A stretch of 49,656 nucleotides of DNA from Chloroflexota bacterium. GTDB taxonomy: Bacteria; Chloroflexota; Dehalococcoidia; Dehalococcoidales; UBA2162. Below, piece after piece: positions 37,939-46,560 of this stretch; position 1 is the stretch's first letter; every line of letters begins with the position of its first letter. The stretch lies in the NCBI GenBank assembly GCA_016190895.1, contig JACPPR010000012.1, positions 1 through 49,656 of the forward strand. The letters run 5' to 3'. A program made the translations under genes and the position numbers. The notes under the pieces are model-generated. The model was not told the origin of the DNA and made no database searches. It saw only the letters and a list, made by a program, of their open reading frames with translations.

Positions 37939-40155
37939 CTAATGGACTTTCTGGACATCGAAGTCTTTGCCGCGTCCATGGCAGTTAGCGCAGGCTTCGC
38001 CGAGAACGCTATCTGTCATCGTCTTGGCATGAACAGAAGCCGGTTTGTTGTCATGGCAGCCGAGACAGGCAGCGGCAGCCGGCCCCAGCGGGGAATAGAA
38101 CTCGCGTGGCGCCAGGACGTTGGCGGCTGTTTCAGGCAGAGGCAGCGTGTAGGAGGTGCCAACGTGGCACTTGGCGCAATTGCTGCGGTCGCCGGGGAAT
38201 CCAATTTCGTTGAAATTGAATACGCCGCGGGTTCTATAGATAGTGAAGTCGCGTGTCAATTCTTCGCCGGTATGGATACGGTGAATCATCAGTTTGAAGG
38301 CGATGGATTCCGGCGGTACGGCGAACGGACCTCCAAGCGTGGGCGGGACCAGCTGCGGAACATCGACGTTTGCCGGATTGTGACATAGCTCGCAGTATTC
38401 GGCGGTGTTCAAGCGGCCACCGCCGTGGAAAGCTATTTTCTCGTGGCAGACATTGCAGTTTTCGGTAGCGACAACCTGCCGCCTGGGAACGGCCACCTTA
38501 TCCGTGACCGGGATGTAAGCCACGGGGTTGTAAGAAGCCCCGCTGACATTTGTGGTGGCTCCCTCATTCCCGATGATAGCTTCCGTTCGGCGGGCTTCTA
38601 TGCCGATGGCCCAGGTACCTTTGGCTTCAGGCGGAATAGCGCGGGTCAGGGTGTACGAATAGTTACCGTCGGCGCCAATCACCACTTTACTAAGAGTTGC
38701 GCTCTCCGTCGTCGGCGGTTGCAGGTAGTCGGTAGTCGGGCCGTTGATGTTGAATGTCAGCGAGGTAATATCCGATATTGCGAGATTCTTTCCGGCATTA
38801 TCCTTGGCGGTGAAGATAATATTAGGATTCTGCCCGGGAGCCGTATTAGTGACGCGGACTATGTTAACGTTTATGCCCTTAACCTGCTTCGATTCGGCCG
38901 GAATAGTGTGGGCGCCAACAACAGAGGCATCGAACTCCTTGCCGGAATCAGCTATATGGCAGGCTGCGCAGGCGCTATCGTCTTGCTGAGCGCCGCCGGG
39001 ATGGTCGCGCTTGCCGGCAATAGTCGATTTGCCAGTAGCGAAGTCGATATTATCGTGGCAGGCGCCGCACGCGGCCCGGCTGGGCTTGGTCTTATAGTTA
39101 TCGGCGTTGGGCGCCAGCTTGGCATAATCTTCAGCGCTCATCCCCTTAATGTTTGGGAAAGCGGTGACTACTGGAGGCGCGCCGTGGCAGGTTGTGCAGG
39201 TCCGCACATCGCCGATGCTGGAGCCGCCGAATCTCGGCCAGACGACTTTCCAATCGAAAACGGTCTGGTTAAAGCCGACTATCCGGTAGTTCCCGCCGGC
39301 GACCACGCTGGGCAAAGTGGCGCTCTTGTGAATCTTATGCACCATAACTTTGAACTCAGGAGTATTGCCGGTTTCGGGGTCGATATTCTGAGAAGTGTGG
39401 CACGTGACACAGTACGCTGTTTCAACGCGGGAACCGCCGTGGAGGGACAGCGGGTCATGGCATTGGTTGCAGGAAGCTGTGGTTACCACCTGGCGGGTCA
39501 GTTGCACCGCACCGCCGGCCGGAACAAAGTCTAAAGTGGGGTTCTGCGCGAAAGTGCGGGTGGCGCGGGTGAACTGTCCCCCGATCCGGTGTGTGGCATT
39601 TCTATCGAAGTTTTCCGGCAGAACGGTACTGAAAGTGTAGGTAAAGTTACCATTCCCCAGGTCTTTGAATTGCGGGTGGTCGGCGGGGAAAGCCGGGGTA
39701 GTCGCCCTCGGGTCGACATTTGGCCTGCCTTTGACCTCGGCAAGGACGGGTTGTATCGTGGCGCCATCGAACTTGTAGGGCGCGCCCTTAACATCGGATA
39801 CAGTATAGGCTACGTATTGCGTCAGCTTGCTGGTTGGGTCTTCCTTGATGTAGGCGAGGGTGAAGGCGGGATACCCGTCCAGGTCGGATATCTTCAGGGG
39901 CACGTGCTTCCCATCATGAATAAAAAAGGTGACCACCGGCTTACGGTCTGCCCCGATATCGACTTTGGAGACTTCTGCATGCAGCCCCGTTCCGGGTATC
40001 ACCGGGGCCGGCGTACCCTGGGGTCCGGGTGGCCCGGCAGGTCCGGCGGGCCCGGCAGTCCCAGCCGGTCCCTGCGGCCCGGTGCAGGCAGCCAGGAGCA
40101 AAATTGCGCCTGAGAGAAGACCGAAGGCAGCAATAGTCGACAGTTTCCTGTTCAA
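37939..40155 (-). CDS. OmcA/MtrC-type decaheme c-type cytochrome lipoprotein, 738 aa
   Basis: Ten CxxCH motifs were counted: CNQCH, CVTCH, CTTCH, CGACH, CAACH in the first half and CNVCH, CELCH, CAKCH, CLGCH, CANCH in the second, split by a beta-barrel-like domain (about 425-560). This is the pentahaem-beta-pentahaem plan of OmcA/MtrC. Lipobox LAAC at Cys24, then a Gly-Pro collagen-like linker. Start is TTG after GGAGG. In the known family these proteins move electrons to extracellular minerals or partners. In a monoderm they would be anchored in the cell membrane and reach out through the envelope (inference). Confidence 0.92.
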   Translation of the reverse strand: MNRKLSTIAAFGLLSGAILLLAACTGPQGPAGTAGPAGPAGPPGPQGTPAPVIPGTGLHAEVSKVDIGADRKPVVTFFIHDGKHVPLKISDLDGYPAFTLAYIKEDPTSKLTQYVAYTVSDVKGAPYKFDGATIQPVLAEVKGRPNVDPRATTPAFPADHPQFKDLGNGNFTYTFSTVLPENFDRNATHRIGGQFTRATRTFAQNPTLDFVPAGGAVQLTRQVVTTASCNQCHDPLSLHGGSRVETAYCVTCHTSQNIDPETGNTPEFKVMVHKIHKSATLPSVVAGGNYRIVGFNQTVFDWKVVWPRFGGSSIGDVRTCTTCHGAPPVVTAFPNIKGMSAEDYAKLAPNADNYKTKPSRAACGACHDNIDFATGKSTIAGKRDHPGGAQQDDSACAACHIADSGKEFDASVVGAHTIPAESKQVKGINVNIVRVTNTAPGQNPNIIFTAKDNAGKNLAISDITSLTFNINGPTTDYLQPPTTESATLSKVVIGADGNYSYTLTRAIPPEAKGTWAIGIEARRTEAIIGNEGATTNVSGASYNPVAYIPVTDKVAVPRRQVVATENCNVCHEKIAFHGGGRLNTAEYCELCHNPANVDVPQLVPPTLGGPFAVPPESIAFKLMIHRIHTGEELTRDFTIYRTRGVFNFNEIGFPGDRSNCAKCHVGTSYTLPLPETAANVLAPREFYSPLGPAAAACLGCHDNKPASVHAKTMTDSVLGEACANCHGRGKDFDVQKVH

Positions 40156-40222
40156 GTTTCCCTCCTATCCGTTTTACTGGGAAGACGCCCATAAAATATG
40201 GGTATGATTACCTACTCTGAGT

Positions 40223-40267
40223 ATTATATGAGGCTTTGCCTGCCCTGTCTATCAGGGAGTTCCCTGA
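40223..40267 (-). promoter_or_regulatory. Promoter of the decaheme cytochrome gene
   Basis: On the minus strand TAGACA (40246-40251) and TATAAT (40223-40228) are 17 bases apart. Upstream lies the palindrome CAGGGA-gt-TCCCTG (40253-40266), a possible activator site. Confidence 0.65.
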
Positions 40268-40325
40268 CAAGGACTTTTGCCTTATTCTATGAGAACGGAC
40301 AACAGTCTGTCCAGGAGAGTAACTG

Positions 40326-40360
40326 AAAAACAGGAGAGGGGGCATTTGCCCCCTCTCCTG
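40326..40360 (-). terminator. Terminator of the aldehyde oxidoreductase operon
   Basis: A 14-bp stem CAGGAGAGGGGGCA (40331-40344) with its complement (40347-40360) and a 2-base loop, followed on the minus strand by TTTTT (40326-40330), 22 bases after the oxidoreductase stop. Confidence 0.85.
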
Positions 40361-40382
40361 AAATGGTTTCTGACAATGCGCT

Positions 40383-42308
40383 CTAGATTATGCCGCGCTT
40401 GCTGAGATCGTCGGCCACGCTGCCCAGCCCGAGTGACTCCAGTCTCTGCCTGGTGGGCTTGCCGGTCTTGACGTCAAAACCGCGCTCGGTGTAGTACTCG
40501 TCCAGCAAGGCATCGAGATAGTCGGCGACCTTCATGCCTTTGCCGAGACCGCCGGGGCATGGTTCATTCATCCAGCGCCCATGCAGCGTATCGTCCTTGC
40601 GGGTAATCCCGAGCCGTGCATTGAAGCAATGTTCGAGTATCACATTGCGCTCGGCGCTCTGTTGGATGCTTTCCTTGGTCATTGGGAGACCCGTGACCTG
40701 GGAGAAGATGTTAGCGTATTCCGCCATATGGACCCGCTCTTTGGGGTTAGACTTGATGGCCAGGGATTGGGCGTGCATCATGCAGATGCCCAGGGAATTG
40801 ATGATAGACTCGAACTCCTCATGATATCGGGAGCTCTTGGCCTTGTAGGCCGTCGTGGTCGGGTCGCCGGCGTCCGGAACTCCGAAGAGCTGTATCGAAA
40901 CATCGCGCTTGAACTGCTTATCTATCTGGCTGTGCGCCTTGAGATGGTCGGCGCCGCGTGTGGAAATGGCATAGCCGAGCGCCCAGGCCGGGAAGCCGCG
41001 GACATCCTCCACCTCGGTCAAACCCTTGGAATGGCAGACATATTTGATGGCGTCTTTGCCGATTTTCTCAGCGGCGGCGACGGTGCCATCGGCCAGCAGT
41101 TCGCCGACGGCGCCCTTCCGCGCGCCTATTTGCTTGACTGCTTCGTCGATAGCTTCCAGATTGCCCCATTCCATTCGCAGGCCGCCGGTATCCTTCTCAT
41201 TGATGATGCCGTGCTGCCACAACTCCATGAGCAGACCGATGCCGGTGCCCGTCTGGGTAGCGTCCATACCAAAGCGGTTGACCAGGTTCTGATGATGCAG
41301 GATGGCGCCGAGGTCGCCTACGCCCAGGTGCATGCCCATAGCGTCCATAATGATATACTCAATTTTGCTGCCTTCCTCGCCCGCATACCGTCCCGATGGA
41401 ATATGCCAGTGATGGGCGCAGTGGACCGGGCAGTTGGTAGCGCACGAGATGTTATGCTGAACGTACTCACGGACGAATTTTTCCGCGTCGATATCATCGA
41501 TACGGTCGAAAACGACGTCCTGATAGTTCCGGACTGAGTTGCAGCCTTCCTCGTTGTAATGGCGAGCCAGGAAAGTTGTCCCTGTCTCACCGAAGGAGGC
41601 TATGCCCTTGGACAGTCTGATGTCCAGCTTTCTTCTCAGGTCTTCAGCGATGCGTCGCACCTCTTCAGGATGAGCTACCGTGATTGGTTTGGTACCCCTG
41701 ACGGCGATTGCTTTGAGATTCTTCGAGCCCATAACGCAGCCGGCGCCCCCCTTGGAGGCCGAACGGAAGCTATCGAACATGACGTTGGCGAAGCGCACCA
41801 GGTTCTCGCCGGCCGGGCCGATAGCCGCCACGGAGACATCCTGTCCCAGCTCTTTTTTCAACGCGATGTTCGTCTGGTACATATCGAGTCCCTTGAGGTG
41901 GGCGGCATCCCTGAAGCTGACCTTTCCGTCATCTATATAGACGTAAGAGAGCTTATCCGCCTTACCCTGCACGATGATATGGTCGAAGCCCGCGAACTTT
42001 AGAGTCGAGCTCCAGAAGCCCCCGCCGTTGCCATCCCCGAAGATGCCGGTGAGTGGAGAACGGGTGGTGACGTGAGTACGGGAGCCTAAAGGAATCAAGG
42101 TTCCTCCTAAGGGTCCGACGCCGAAGATAAGGCGGTTTTCCGGGTTGAGTGGCTCGACCTCCGGAGGTACCTCGTTCCACAATATCCAGTCATTGATGCC
42201 GCTGGCGCCCAGGAAGTTGGTGCACCAGATATCCGGCAACGGCTCAGTAGTGGCCCTCTTAGCCGTCATATCAAGCCGCAAAATGTTTCCTGCAAAACCG
42301 TGACTCAT
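40383..42308 (-). CDS. aor: Aldehyde:ferredoxin oxidoreductase (tungstopterin), 641 aa
   Basis: Family hallmarks: GFAGNILRLDM start, GPLGGTLIPLGSRTHVTTRSP (pterin-binding), GGAGCVMGSKNLKAIAVRG, and the cluster ligands CATNCPVHC in the middle domain. AOR oxidises aldehydes to acids (or reduces acids) with ferredoxin and a tungsten bis-pterin. It overlaps its ferredoxin gene by 4 bases. The length fits the family (about 600-640). Substrate range cannot be judged. Confidence 0.92.
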   Translation of the reverse strand: MSHGFAGNILRLDMTAKRATTEPLPDIWCTNFLGASGINDWILWNEVPPEVEPLNPENRLIFGVGPLGGTLIPLGSRTHVTTRSPLTGIFGDGNGGGFWSSTLKFAGFDHIIVQGKADKLSYVYIDDGKVSFRDAAHLKGLDMYQTNIALKKELGQDVSVAAIGPAGENLVRFANVMFDSFRSASKGGAGCVMGSKNLKAIAVRGTKPITVAHPEEVRRIAEDLRRKLDIRLSKGIASFGETGTTFLARHYNEEGCNSVRNYQDVVFDRIDDIDAEKFVREYVQHNISCATNCPVHCAHHWHIPSGRYAGEEGSKIEYIIMDAMGMHLGVGDLGAILHHQNLVNRFGMDATQTGTGIGLLMELWQHGIINEKDTGGLRMEWGNLEAIDEAVKQIGARKGAVGELLADGTVAAAEKIGKDAIKYVCHSKGLTEVEDVRGFPAWALGYAISTRGADHLKAHSQIDKQFKRDVSIQLFGVPDAGDPTTTAYKAKSSRYHEEFESIINSLGICMMHAQSLAIKSNPKERVHMAEYANIFSQVTGLPMTKESIQQSAERNVILEHCFNARLGITRKDDTLHGRWMNEPCPGGLGKGMKVADYLDALLDEYYTERGFDVKTGKPTRQRLESLGLGSVADDLSKRGII

Positions 42309-42775
42309 ACCGCCCCCTCCAATCTCTTGACCGCACCTGCGGTTACTTTATCCAGATATGCCTGGCTTGGTTCTTCGTATTTAAGAGCGCCCCGCGTGCA
42401 TGCCCAGACACAGACCGGACTTCCTTCACACAGGTCGCATTTAAGAAATTCGCCCTTGCTGCTGATTCTGATTACCCCGAAGGGGCAGGCTTCGGCGCAG
42501 GCCTGGCAGCCAACGCAAAGCTCCTGAGATATTACCACGGCGTTTGTTTCCGGGTCTCTGGAGATGGCGTTGACCGGGCAGGCATTCAGGCACCACGGCT
42601 CGCGGCAGTGATGGCAGACCATCGGCACGAAAGTGCCCTTATCCTCGAAGGGGACGACCTTCAGCCTGGCCTCGGCGGGATGACATTCCTGGGAATGGTG
42701 AAAGCTGCACCACATCTCGCAGGAATGGCAACCAGTGCATTTCGACTGGTCCGAGACAAGTATCTTTTTGGGCAA
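42305..42775 (-). CDS. 4Fe-4S ferredoxin partner of AOR, 156 aa
   Basis: Sixteen cysteines arranged for four [4Fe-4S] clusters (CTGCHSCEMWC, CHHCREPWCLNACP, CVGCQACAEACP, CDLC...CVWAC), as in the HycB/DmsB-like family. It carries electrons to or from the oxidoreductase encoded next. Start is TTG, with GGAGG six bases upstream. No signal peptide, so it acts in the cytoplasm. The two genes form a two-gene operon. Confidence 0.9.
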   Translation of the reverse strand: MPKKILVSDQSKCTGCHSCEMWCSFHHSQECHPAEARLKVVPFEDKGTFVPMVCHHCREPWCLNACPVNAISRDPETNAVVISQELCVGCQACAEACPFGVIRISSKGEFLKCDLCEGSPVCVWACTRGALKYEEPSQAYLDKVTAGAVKRLEGAV

Positions 42776-42816
42776 TGATAGCCTCCTCTCTGTTCTTGGA
42801 TATAGGTTACACTTAT

Positions 42817-42846
42817 ATTATATTACGTAGTCGCTTCCAGAGACAA
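42817..42846 (-). promoter_or_regulatory. Promoter of the ferredoxin-AOR operon
   Basis: On the minus strand TTGTCT (42841-42846) and TATAAT (42817-42822) are 18 bases apart, ahead of the ferredoxin start. Confidence 0.65.
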
Positions 42847-42914
42847 ACTGACGCGATGAGACGGCAGAGGTATGAAGTGAATTTTTGCCAGGAAGGTGTT
42901 CTCCGTTTGGTGTT

Positions 42915-42953
42915 AAAGTCTGCGCCGCAGGGCGTCCGCCCTGCGGCGCAGAC
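42915..42953 (-). terminator. Terminator after the peptide-binding lipoprotein gene
   Basis: A perfect 17-bp stem, GTCTGCGCCGCAGGGCG (42918-42934) with its complement (42937-42953), followed by TTT on the minus strand; it lies 16 bases beyond the stop of the lipoprotein gene. Confidence 0.75.
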
Positions 42954-42968
42954 CGCTGCTCGATATGC

Positions 42969-44837
42969 TTAGTATCCCAGCTGTTTCTTCAAGTCTTGGT
43001 CTATCCAAACCCAGGCTGCCCAGTTGCCGTATTGCCCGTAGCCGATGCCCACTTCACCACTATAGTTCTTCAGCCAGGGCCACCAAAGATTATGGGAAGT
43101 GCCGATGACGTTCGGGATGGCGTAAGCCTGCGCCAGAGCGTGCTTGGCTACCTCTTCCCGGAATATCTTCATCGCCTCGTTCTGGTCGGTAAGAGCGATG
43201 GTGCGTATTCTCTTCATCGCATCGTTGATTTTCGGGTCGTCTATCATGCTCAGATTGGAGAACTGCACCCCGGCGATCGGGTTGCCCACTGTGAAGACGG
43301 CTACGGGACCGGTAGTGGCAGTCGCCAACGCTTCGTGCGTCCTGGAATTACGAATTTGGGAGGCAGCCGCATTCTCTTTAAGGTCGAACGCCAGCTCGAT
43401 GCCGACTTTAGCCCACATATCTTTGACTATCGAATAGTAGTCGATTTCGGCAGTAGAAGTAGAGGTGAGAAGTATCGAGGTCTTGAACCCGTTGGGGTAG
43501 CCAGCTTCTTTCAAAAGCTGCTTTGCCTTCTCGGGATTGTAGGCAAAGTTCTCCCTGGCTTCGGGCGGGAAGTCCGCGTCCTCAAGCCCAACGTAAAGCG
43601 CTTCGTATCCCTTAGCTTTGCTGAAGGGGAAGGTTATGATTTGTCCCTCTCCGCCATATAGGCTATTGAGTATGGTCTGGAAATCGATAGCCATCGTCAT
43701 CGCCTTGCGCACGCGGATATCGCTAAAAGGCGCTTTGTCGGTCCTCATCATCAAGGGCGTGCCGCGGCCGTGCAGAGTGGTATCGAACTTTTCCATCAGC
43801 CCGGTTGTCGTCTTCTTAACCTGTTCGGCATCTTCCCTGCCTAGCTGCATATGGTCGACTTTGCCCGTCCGCAGTGCGGCCAGGCGGGTCGAGGCATCAG
43901 GTACGATAAGAACTCTGATATCGTTCAGGTATGGCAGTTGGTTGCCCTTGCCCGGGCCTATCTGGTCTGTCATCCAGTAATTAGGGTTTCTTACCTGTCT
44001 TATCTGGCTGCCCGGAACAAACTCCTGCAGCATAAAAGGTCCGGTGCCGACGGAATTACGCCAGTCCTGTAAGTTTCCGTACTTGGTTATCAGCTCCGGT
44101 GGGTAGTAATAGAGCGCGCCGCCGGAACGCGTGATAGCGTTATACAGGGCTGACGTCGGCACTTTTACGGTAACTTCTCTCGGGCCGGTCTTGGCAACAT
44201 TAGCGTTTCTGAGTTCGATATTGGCCCGCCAGAGGAACCCATCGATACCGATAGTCGTCGCCCTCTTGATGACGGCAACCACATCATCGGCGGTGACTGC
44301 GCGGCCGGCTACCAGGCGTCCCGCTTCAGTGTCTTTAACGTGAAAGCGAACGCCGTCGCGAATCTGGTAGACAAGCGTGCCTTCATCCTTGGCAGCATCG
44401 ACAGACCATTTCCAGCTCTCGAAGATGCGCCCGGCTTTTAAGCCGAACAGGTCGTTATCGGAGAAGCCCCAGTCCGTCTCACCGGTGCCAAAGCCGCCGG
44501 CGGGACCCCTTGTCCAGTCGCCCTGCCAGCCCATCTCGTAGACAGTAATAAAGGGCTGCCCGGTTATTATCCGGACGGGGTCAAAGTTCAGCGGGTCGCC
44601 GGTCAGGGTAACGGTCATTGTGCCCCCGTACTCGGGCGCCTGAGCGGCGGGTTTCACCGGTTCTTTCTCTGGCACAGTCGGTGTGGTCGGGGTTGTCGGT
44701 GTGGTCGGGGTCGTTGGTGTGGTTGGGGTTGTCGGTGTGGTCGGTGTGGTCGGTGTGGTCGGTGCTGGCTGACATGCGGCAAGCACAAGAGATAGCGCCA
44801 TCAAGCCATACACCAACAGCCATAGAATCCTTTTCAT
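42969..44837 (-). CDS. Peptide/nickel-type ABC substrate-binding lipoprotein, 622 aa
   Basis: Signal peptide with lipobox LAAC (Cys22), then a linker of nine TTP units, then the family 5 binding fold (EYGGTMTVTL, GTGPFMLQEFVPGSQI, the PEKAKQLLKEAGYPNGFK helix). It binds oligopeptides or other small ligands outside the cell. No permease or ATPase gene is in view. The nearest partner is the homologous gene at 47,995, with two CoA-transferases in between. The TTP linker is encoded by a short tandem repeat and may vary in length between strains. Confidence 0.9.
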   Translation of the reverse strand: MKRILWLLVYGLMALSLVLAACQPAPTTPTTPTTPTTPTTPTTPTTPTTPTTPTVPEKEPVKPAAQAPEYGGTMTVTLTGDPLNFDPVRIITGQPFITVYEMGWQGDWTRGPAGGFGTGETDWGFSDNDLFGLKAGRIFESWKWSVDAAKDEGTLVYQIRDGVRFHVKDTEAGRLVAGRAVTADDVVAVIKRATTIGIDGFLWRANIELRNANVAKTGPREVTVKVPTSALYNAITRSGGALYYYPPELITKYGNLQDWRNSVGTGPFMLQEFVPGSQIRQVRNPNYWMTDQIGPGKGNQLPYLNDIRVLIVPDASTRLAALRTGKVDHMQLGREDAEQVKKTTTGLMEKFDTTLHGRGTPLMMRTDKAPFSDIRVRKAMTMAIDFQTILNSLYGGEGQIITFPFSKAKGYEALYVGLEDADFPPEARENFAYNPEKAKQLLKEAGYPNGFKTSILLTSTSTAEIDYYSIVKDMWAKVGIELAFDLKENAAASQIRNSRTHEALATATTGPVAVFTVGNPIAGVQFSNLSMIDDPKINDAMKRIRTIALTDQNEAMKIFREEVAKHALAQAYAIPNVIGTSHNLWWPWLKNYSGEVGIGYGQYGNWAAWVWIDQDLKKQLGY

Positions 44838-44947
44838 CCTCTTATCTCCTTCCTTCTATTTAGAACGCAAAACAAGTCCTGGAGTTACGTTTTTAAGAAG
44901 CAAATGGAACACAAAGCGAAGTCCGAGGGCTACCAGCCAATCCACTG

Positions 44948-44989
44948 TATGATAATAATATCATATATGATAGACAAGAGGCCTGTCAA
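44948..44989 (-). promoter_or_regulatory. Promoter with palindromic operator
   Basis: On the minus strand TTGACA (44984-44989), 18 bases, TATGAT (44960-44965). The palindrome TATGATA-ATAA-TATCATA (44948-44965) covers the -10, and ATCATATATGAT (44960-44971) overlaps it. A repressor site is likely, controlling the lipoprotein gene. Confidence 0.7.
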
Positions 44990-45264
44990 CAGCTTCGGAG
45001 GGCGTTTAATAGCTGCCACGCCAACCTGCTCACAGTGTTTAGACGCCCTCTTGTAATGGGAATTGTGCGAACCGCCTCGCTCTTCGTCTGGCTCGTCTCC
45101 CCGTCGTCAGAAGCCGGTCATTTCGCAGTGTATTCTCATTCGCTTTGGTTTTCAGGATGGCATGTAAACTGGTGGCATAGAGCCTGCCCCGTACTTGATA
45201 CGGGGCGTCCCCGCCTGTGCGCCCCTCTTAACTTTCTTATTGCCATCTTGATTGCAAATTGGAA
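44990..45264. other. Intergenic region without a gene
   Basis: Together with the promoter region this makes a 427-base gap. It contains one hairpin, GCCCCGTACTTGATACGGGGC (about 45187-45207), followed by GTCCCCGCCTGTGCG, a dispersed motif also present at 24,845. It could end transcription of the CoA-transferase on the minus strand. Nothing else was recognised. Confidence 0.5.
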
Positions 45265-46428
45265 TCAGTCGATAACCTTCTCCTCCATCAGTTGGGCAAT
45301 CTCAGCGTCCGAAAGACCGAGAACTTCTTTGTAGACGTACTCATTGTCCCCGCCCATCTCCGAGCCGATGTGGCGCTCGATAGGCGTCTTGGAGAGCGTG
45401 AACTGAACGCCGGGATTGCCACGCTGCGTCTCGCCCTCCGAATCGGTAATTTCATAGAAGTACTTGCGAGCCTTAAGCTGCGGGTCCACTTCCATCTGGT
45501 ATTCATTGGTCTCACAGAGACCGGCGGGCACTCCGGCCGCCTGCATCAGGTTCATCACATCCACCTGGTCGCGCGTCTTCGTCCACTCACTTACGAGCTT
45601 GTCCAGTTCTCCTTCGTTAGCTTTCCGCGCCAGGAGCGTGGCGAACTTCGGGTCTGTAGCCAGTTTGGGCGAGCCGATGACCTTGCAGAAGCTCTTCCAT
45701 TCGGCATCCGTGAAGACGGAAATGGCAACCCACATATCGTTGCCGGTGCAGGGATAGACGTTATGGGGGGCGGCGTAGGGGCACTTGTTGCCCATCCTCT
45801 CGGCAACGCGTCCGTTCGCTGTGTAATCCAGAATGGCAGGCACCATGCACTGCATCCCGCTCTCATTCTGGGAGCAATCCAGGTATTGGCCCTGGCCAGT
45901 GCGGCGCCTGTACTCCAGGGCGCCCAGGATGGAGATGGCGTGGAAACGGGGAGCCACGAAATCCGTGTAGGCGGCGAGCCAGCCCGGTTCTTTGTCCGGC
46001 CAGCCGGCAATCTGGTTGAAGCCGGATAGGGCCGTCAGCATATGCCCGAAGGCAGCATGGGCGGCGTACGGACCTGTCTGTCCCTGCATGCAGGTGCTGA
46101 GGTAAATTATGTCGGGTTTTACTTTCTTGAGGCTATCATAGCCCATTCCCCTTCTGGTCAGGGTCCCGGCGGCGTGGTTTTCCACCACGACATCCGATTT
46201 GGCGACCAGCTTATAAGCCAGTTCCAGCCCCCTCGGGCTGCGGAAGTTAAGCGTGATGCTTTTCTTGTTGATAGCCCGGCCCCCGCCCCCGGCGCCCTGA
46301 GTTCGGGTGGAGGTGCCGAGCCTGATTACCTCGGCGCCGCAATCAGCCAGCACCTGGGTAGTCAGCGGACCGGTGAACCAGACTGTCATATCGATAACCC
46401 TTATTCCTTCAAGTAGCTTCTTCGGCAT
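45265..46428 (-). CDS. CaiB/BaiF family class III CoA-transferase, 387 aa
   Basis: Starts LLEGIRVIDMTVWFTGPLTTQVLADCGAEVIRL, the typical N-terminus, followed by NKKSITLNFRSPRG and the GQYLDCSQNESG motif that holds the catalytic Asp. The end fits the family size. Class III enzymes swap CoA between acids through an aspartyl-CoA intermediate. Location between two peptide-binding lipoproteins suggests catabolism of an imported acid (inference). The second CoA-transferase upstream is a diverged paralog. Confidence 0.9.
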   Translation of the reverse strand: MPKKLLEGIRVIDMTVWFTGPLTTQVLADCGAEVIRLGTSTRTQGAGGGGRAINKKSITLNFRSPRGLELAYKLVAKSDVVVENHAAGTLTRRGMGYDSLKKVKPDIIYLSTCMQGQTGPYAAHAAFGHMLTALSGFNQIAGWPDKEPGWLAAYTDFVAPRFHAISILGALEYRRRTGQGQYLDCSQNESGMQCMVPAILDYTANGRVAERMGNKCPYAAPHNVYPCTGNDMWVAISVFTDAEWKSFCKVIGSPKLATDPKFATLLARKANEGELDKLVSEWTKTRDQVDVMNLMQAAGVPAGLCETNEYQMEVDPQLKARKYFYEITDSEGETQRGNPGVQFTLSKTPIERHIGSEMGGDNEYVYKEVLGLSDAEIAQLMEEKVID

Positions 46429-46465
46429 TTTCTTCTCCGTTTCCTATTCTCGTCTCTAGTTACTT

Positions 46466-46550
46466 TCCCCTCTCCCTTGACGGGAGAGGGCTAGGTTGAG
46501 GGTGTTAACTACCTCCTCTCCCCTTGCGGGAGAGGATTGAGGTGAGGGGA
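46466..46550. repeat. Intergenic GAGAGGG palindromic repeat, second copy
   Basis: Two hairpins, CCCTCTCCCTTGACGGGAGAG and CTCTCCCCTTGCGGGAGAG, joined by GGTTGAGGG; same unit as at 24,870. It lies between the two CoA-transferase genes. Confidence 0.7.
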
Positions 46551-46560
46551 CAAAATAATA

